This document shows, piece after piece, positions 14,597 to 18,051 of a stretch of DNA of 18,051 nucleotides (positions are counted from its first letter, which is position 1; every line of letters begins with the position of its first letter). The position numbers were made by a program, and so were the translations under genes. Source of the DNA: Oribacterium sp. UBA3737. Lineage in GTDB: Bacteria > Bacillota_A > Clostridia > Lachnospirales > Lachnospiraceae. The stretch is from NCBI GenBank assembly GCA_002371295.1, contig DFGZ01000305.1, forward strand, positions 1 through 18,051. The letters run 5' to 3'. The notes beneath the pieces are model-generated. The model had not been told where the DNA came from. It did not search any database and was given only the letters and a program-made list of their open reading frames with translations.

Positions 14597-15370
14597 TCAT
14601 TTCTTCAGACCGTATGCCTGATAATCCGACGGTGAGGTCCCCACCAGCTTTTTAAAGGTATTGGAGAAGTATGCTATATCCTGATAACCTACCATTTCCG
14701 CCACTTCATAGACTTTTACCTTTACATCCTTAAGCTCATCCATGGCTTTTTTGATACGGTACTTCACCAGATAGTTGTTTATGCTGTTGTTTGTCTCTCC
14801 CTTAAAGAGTCTGCTTATATGCCCCTCGCTCACTCCTATGGATTCGGCAAGGGCTGTCAGAGAGAAGTCCATATCCATATAATGCTTCTCTATATACTCT
14901 ATGGCCCCTTGCACATATCTGTTGGAGACCTCTGATTTCTTCTTGAGACCTAACAGCTTTTCTTCCTCCGGCTCTTCCTGCGTTCCCTTTTCCTCAAGCG
15001 GATTCAGATGTATGAGTCTCTGTATGGAAGCCTCCAGTTCTCCGTCCTCAAAAGGCTTCAGAAGATAATCCGAAACTCCTATGCGAAGTGCCTGTCTCGC
15101 ATACTCGAAATCACTGTAGGCGGTCAGAAGAATAAGCTTTATATCGGGAAACAGCTCCATAAGATGCTGTGAAAGCTCAAGTCCGTCCATTTCCGGCATG
15201 CGTATGTCGGAAACCACAAGATCGGGATGAACTTCCTTTGCCTTTTCCAGAGCTTCTACGCCGTTTGTGGCCTCAGCCACCACCTCACAGCCTATAAGCT
15301 CCCAGTCCGTTTCCTGTATGATGCCTCTTCTGACAAACCTTTCGTCATCAACTATCATTACTTTTATCAT
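14597..15370 (-). CDS. YesN-type response regulator (receiver plus AraC DNA-binding domain)
   Basis: A 257-residue transcription factor, the likely partner of the kinase encoded just upstream. I prefer the ATG at 15368-15370 (MIKVMIVDDE) over one four codons earlier, since GGAG with a 6-base spacer precedes it. The receiver domain (about 1-120) has D8 and D9, phospho-acceptor D55 (VVSDIRMPEMDG), T83 and K105. After a charged linker, an AraC-type pair of helix-turn-helix motifs fills about 155-255, ending in the family signature (YFSNTFKKLVGTSPSDY). YesN-type regulators usually control nearby uptake genes; the importer operon downstream on the same strand is the obvious target. The gap to the kinase gene is about 150 bases, so one transcript is likely. 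Gene ends near a strong terminator. Confidence 0.93.
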   Translation of the reverse strand: MIKVMIVDDERFVRRGIIQETDWELIGCEVVAEATNGVEALEKAKEVHPDLVVSDIRMPEMDGLELSQHLMELFPDIKLILLTAYSDFEYARQALRIGVSDYLLKPFEDGELEASIQRLIHLNPLEEKGTQEEPEEEKLLGLKKKSEVSNRYVQGAIEYIEKHYMDMDFSLTALAESIGVSEGHISRLFKGETNNSINNYLVKYRIKKAMDELKDVKVKVYEVAEMVGYQDIAYFSNTFKKLVGTSPSDYQAYGLKK

Positions 15371-15520
15371 CTGAATCTCCATTCTGCAGCCTGCGGATTA
15401 AGGCACAAATAGTTATGAAAAGTGTTTTTTACACTGCCATCTCCTCTGTTGCCGGTGATTTCATCTTACTGTCGCAGGTGATTTTGTCTTTTTCTCCGGT
15501 TTAAATATCCCGGTCTTTCA

Positions 15521-17218
15521 TCAGATTCCGGGTTCAGGTTCCTCAAAAGAAAGTGGCAGCTTGACAGTAATAAGTGTGCCTCTTTCACTTAGCCTTGACG
15601 CATGGATTCCGTAATCCTTACCGTAATACATGCGGATGATGGTATTGACATTGTTCATTCCCAGATGTCCTTTCAAAGTCTCCACATCATCATTTTCGAG
15701 AGCCCTTATATACTCATCGGTGATCCCCTTTCCGTTATCCTGAATCTCTATATAGAGATCCCCTTTTTCATAGGCTCTTACTTCTATATGTCCGTTTTTC
15801 TGTCCATCGAGTCCGTGTATGATAGAGTTTTCTATAAGTGGCTGTAGTATAAGCTTCGGTACTATGGCATCCAACAGCTTCTCCTCCACCTTTATCTCTA
15901 TGTCAAAGCAGTCGTCAAATCTTATCCTCTGGATATCACAGTAGTTCCTGATCATCTGAATCTCCTGGGATAGCCTGCAGAACTGTTTCTCGGAGATGCT
16001 GCTTCTGAGTATTCCCGCAAGTGAAGCTGATAATACCGCTATCTCAGGAACCTGATTGGCTTTGCCTACCCACTTGATCGTGTCCAGGGTATTGTACAGG
16101 AAATGAGGATTAAGCTGAGCCTGCATCATGGCGATACGTGTCTCATTGACTTTTCTTTCAGCCTTGACCTGTTCTTCCATGGTCTGTTTGAGCTGACCGG
16201 TCATCTTGTTGAAACCGACAGCCAGCTGCTCGAATTCGTCCTCACGGTTTAACTCTATCTTCGTATCAAAATCACCTTTTCGGAACCGCTTCATTGCCTG
16301 ATATAGCTCGTTGATGGGCTTTGAAAATGCAATACTGAAACGGGATGCCACCAGAAGACAGACCAGGACACTGAGCAGTGCCAGAAGCATTATCACACGG
16401 TATCCTGCGTTTACGGCACTCTGCTCCAGTACAGGGGGAGTTATGTAAATGCTCAGGATATCAGTGCCCTGAAGTTCCGACATGTATATGTTGTCCGTAA
16501 GATCGTAATTGTAGTTCCTGCCTGTAAGGAGATTTTCCCTTATGGATGAAAGGACCTTGCCGTCAACTGCAGTTCCCAGCAGGCAGAAGGGCCTCAGATA
16601 TCTGTTCACAAGTATGAAGCCGTCCCTTGCGTTGATACCGTCTTTTATCTGATTCTCTATTGCGGTCTGACCTATTCTGACAACTACAAAGCCAGGTTCC
16701 GATGCGGAAACTATCTCACGAACCATCAGCAGTTCCGAGCCTGAAATGCTGGCATGTCCAGGGTTCAATGAATAAACCGTGGTTCCGGGATTGCAGGAAG
16801 CTTCCCTAAGAGCCGAATAGTAATCGGGTAAAGTGTCAGAGCTGTCGCCGCTTCCGGTGCTGTATCTGCAGCTGCTTCCTCTGTATAGTTCTATGACTGA
16901 AAAGCTTCTGATTTCGTTGGTGATTTCATACAGATCGGCATAGACATTGAAAGAATTACGTCTTCCTGTAGTCAGAGCCTCTTTTATGGTTTCGCTTTCA
17001 TGTATCTTATCTATAGCGGCGTCTGCAAGACCGATCATGTCCGATATATGTCCGGTCACATATTTCTGCTGTTCCAGATCCCTGTTCTCATAGTCCAGAA
17101 CCACCCTCGCCTGGAAGGTCTGGACCGTAACCATACCTCCGATTATGACCAGGAAAAGGGATACGGAAAGGAATACCGCAAATATCTGTCGTTTGAAGGA
17201 TTGTCTGATAAATCCCAT
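15521..17218 (-). CDS. YesM-type sensor histidine kinase
   Basis: A 565-residue membrane kinase. A membrane span at about 12-34 leads into an extracytoplasmic sensor of about 235 residues (probably Cache-like), and a second span at about 272-293 (VIMLLALLSVLVCLLV) returns inside. A HAMP linker (about 294-346, SKPINELYQAMKRFRKGDFD) connects to the His_kinase domain with the phospho-acceptor H372 in QAQLNPHFLYNTLD, typical of the YesM/LytS group. The ATPase part has the N-box LQPLIENSIIHGLD (N464), DNGKG (494-498) and GHLGMNN (517-523). The ATG at 17216-17218 has AGGAAGG about 11 bases upstream, a little far. Its neighbours are a binding-protein gene upstream and the response regulator downstream, so it may sense ligand through that binding protein rather than directly. 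Confidence 0.93.
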   Translation of the reverse strand: MGFIRQSFKRQIFAVFLSVSLFLVIIGGMVTVQTFQARVVLDYENRDLEQQKYVTGHISDMIGLADAAIDKIHESETIKEALTTGRRNSFNVYADLYEITNEIRSFSVIELYRGSSCRYSTGSGDSSDTLPDYYSALREASCNPGTTVYSLNPGHASISGSELLMVREIVSASEPGFVVVRIGQTAIENQIKDGINARDGFILVNRYLRPFCLLGTAVDGKVLSSIRENLLTGRNYNYDLTDNIYMSELQGTDILSIYITPPVLEQSAVNAGYRVIMLLALLSVLVCLLVASRFSIAFSKPINELYQAMKRFRKGDFDTKIELNREDEFEQLAVGFNKMTGQLKQTMEEQVKAERKVNETRIAMMQAQLNPHFLYNTLDTIKWVGKANQVPEIAVLSASLAGILRSSISEKQFCRLSQEIQMIRNYCDIQRIRFDDCFDIEIKVEEKLLDAIVPKLILQPLIENSIIHGLDGQKNGHIEVRAYEKGDLYIEIQDNGKGITDEYIRALENDDVETLKGHLGMNNVNTIIRMYYGKDYGIHASRLSERGTLITVKLPLSFEEPEPGI

Positions 17219-17282
17219 AATATTAATTGCCTTCCTGAACAGTACATCACTGATCGTTACTTAATGCACTGACAATTAGTGA

Positions 17283-17312
17283 TTTATAGTCGTTTTATAG
17301 TTGATTTATAGT
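17283..17312 (-). repeat. Three TTTATAGT direct repeats with 11-bp period: candidate operator
   Basis: TTTATAGT occurs at 17283-17290, 17294-17301 and 17305-17312, exactly 11 bp apart (minus strand ACTATAAA). A fourth TTATAGT lies at 17331-17337, out of phase. The array is 65-95 bases upstream of the kinase start. Seven-base repeats with four-base gaps place sites on one face of the helix and are the layout bound by OmpR/PhoB-family regulators. Because each repeat contains TATAA on the minus strand, one of them may also act as a -10 box. Confidence 0.55.
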
Positions 17313-17370
17313 CGATATATAATTTAATTCTTATAGTGGCATGATAAGCGGTCAAAAAGTCACTGCATCA

Positions 17371-18051
17371 TTACCGTTTTGTGATTTCATGCCAGATTCC
17401 CATGGCTTCCTTTTCCTTCGCTGCAGATTTTCGGATATCAAAATCCATAAGATCGATTCTCCCGTATTCTTTCATCAGATCAATATCAGTTCGTACAGGG
17501 CGTCTGTGAAATTCTTCCATGGCAAATTTCTGTGTATCCCTGCTCACGATGAAGTCTATAAATTTTCCCGCATTGTAGCTGTGGGGAGCGTTCTTTACTA
17601 TAGCACAGGCATCGGGAATGGCACAGGTCCCGTCGGAAGGATAGATCATGGCTATGTCATGTCCGCTTTCGATATACTTTTTTGCCGTTTCTTCAAGAGT
17701 TATACCCACGAGGAATTTTCCTGATTCCACAGAAGGGAGGATGTCTCCCGATGATTGGAGAATGCTTCCGTTCAGCTGCTCATAGAACCTTGGTATGAGA
17801 CTCTCCGGTTCTTCCGAAAAAAGCTGTTCCATGGTGGATATGATGGTATAACTGGTTCCCGATACTTCCATATCCGCAAATGCTATGAGGCCTTTCCACT
17901 TGTTCAGGAAAAGATCGTGCCAGCTTTTCGGGGCATCTGTCACAGAAACCAGCTTTGGATTGTAAACAAACACTATGGGAAGCTCTGTGAAGGGAGTCCA
18001 GAGATTTTCTTTTGAAAGATATGCCTGATTCAGTTCTTTGTTTTCGGAGGA
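17371..18051 (-). CDS. Type II periplasmic-binding protein, C-terminal part (gene runs past the window end)
   Basis: The last 226 residues of an extracellular solute-binding protein of the FbpA/PgtC-like group. The frame is open to base 18051 (reading ...WTPFTELPIVFVYNPKLV), so the start lies outside; an internal GTG at 17973 is not the start. Family marks include the SW.DL segment (SWHDLFLNKWKGLIAFADM), the conserved SGTSY, a GDILPSVESGKFLVGIT segment, and the late YNAGKFIDFIVSRDTQKF, as in iron(III) and phosphoglycerate-type binding proteins. It ends about 150 bases before the kinase gene. Its place beside a kinase and regulator, not beside a permease, suggests a sensory role: ligand capture and signalling to the kinase, as PgtC does with PgtB/PgtA. 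Ligand unknown. Confidence 0.85.
   Translation of the reverse strand, partial: SSENKELNQAYLSKENLWTPFTELPIVFVYNPKLVSVTDAPKSWHDLFLNKWKGLIAFADMEVSGTSYTIISTMEQLFSEEPESLIPRFYEQLNGSILQSSGDILPSVESGKFLVGITLEETAKKYIESGHDIAMIYPSDGTCAIPDACAIVKNAPHSYNAGKFIDFIVSRDTQKFAMEEFHRRPVRTDIDLMKEYGRIDLMDFDIRKSAAKEKEAMGIWHEITKR

Noticed and set aside
15421..15435. AGTGT/ACACT hairpin between kinase and regulator genes
   Set aside because: Five A/T-rich pairs and a short U-run; too weak to split the two genes into separate transcripts.
1..18051. Mobile elements, CRISPR, phage defence or toxin-antitoxin genes
   Set aside because: I looked for transposase, integrase and repeat-spacer patterns and saw none; all sizeable genes have metabolic, transport or signalling signatures.

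Overview
ORGANISM. The window looks like a chromosomal segment of an anaerobic Firmicute of the Lachnospiraceae type (Butyrivibrio or Pseudobutyrivibrio-like). This is inferred from moderately AT-rich DNA, strong AGGAGG-type ribosome binding sites, a YesM/YesN-type two-component system, large soluble GGDEF proteins, secreted CBM6 protein and Gly-Ser-Asn-type lipoproteins. I cannot place it to species by eye. No rRNA, tRNA, CRISPR array, insertion sequence or phage gene was seen. LAYOUT. (1) 1-783, plus strand: the 3' part of a PTS sugar permease (EIIC). It converges on the rest of the window, which is all minus strand, with a strong hairpin between. (2) 996-3359, minus: a secreted protein of two CBM6 carbohydrate-binding modules, then a lipoprotein of unknown function. 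Between them lies a gene fossil: the last ~31 codons of a short-chain dehydrogenase, in the CBM6 frame directly after its stop codon. (3) 3528-8775, minus: a signalling cluster, read right to left: PAS-PAS-GGDEF diguanylate cyclase (TTG start), a second diguanylate cyclase with a LacI-like ligand-binding domain, and a double zinc-ribbon membrane protein. (4) 9059-14211, minus: a binding-protein-dependent ABC importer of the FbpABC/Pot superfamily: lipoprotein binding protein, double-length permease, and an ATPase with a ~110-residue insertion. (5) 14597-18051, minus: a periplasmic-binding-like protein (cut by the window end), a YesM-type sensor kinase and a YesN-type AraC response regulator, i.e. 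a likely three-component sensing system. HOW THE PARTS FIT. The binding protein/kinase/regulator set (5) lies directly upstream of the importer (4), on the same strand, separated by a terminator hairpin, so the simplest reading is ligand sensing that controls importer expression. Three intergenic regions (upstream of the kinase, upstream of the importer, upstream of the first cyclase) carry a shared ATAWCGACT word. Two of them share a 20-base element with 18 matches that contains a perfect TTGACA -35 box. This raises the possibility that nutrient sensing and c-di-GMP synthesis are co-regulated here. MOST INTERESTING POINTS: three TTTATAGT repeats spaced exactly 11 bp upstream of the kinase; the shared promoter element; the enlarged ABC ATPase; the LacI-like/GGDEF fusion; and the dehydrogenase remnant.
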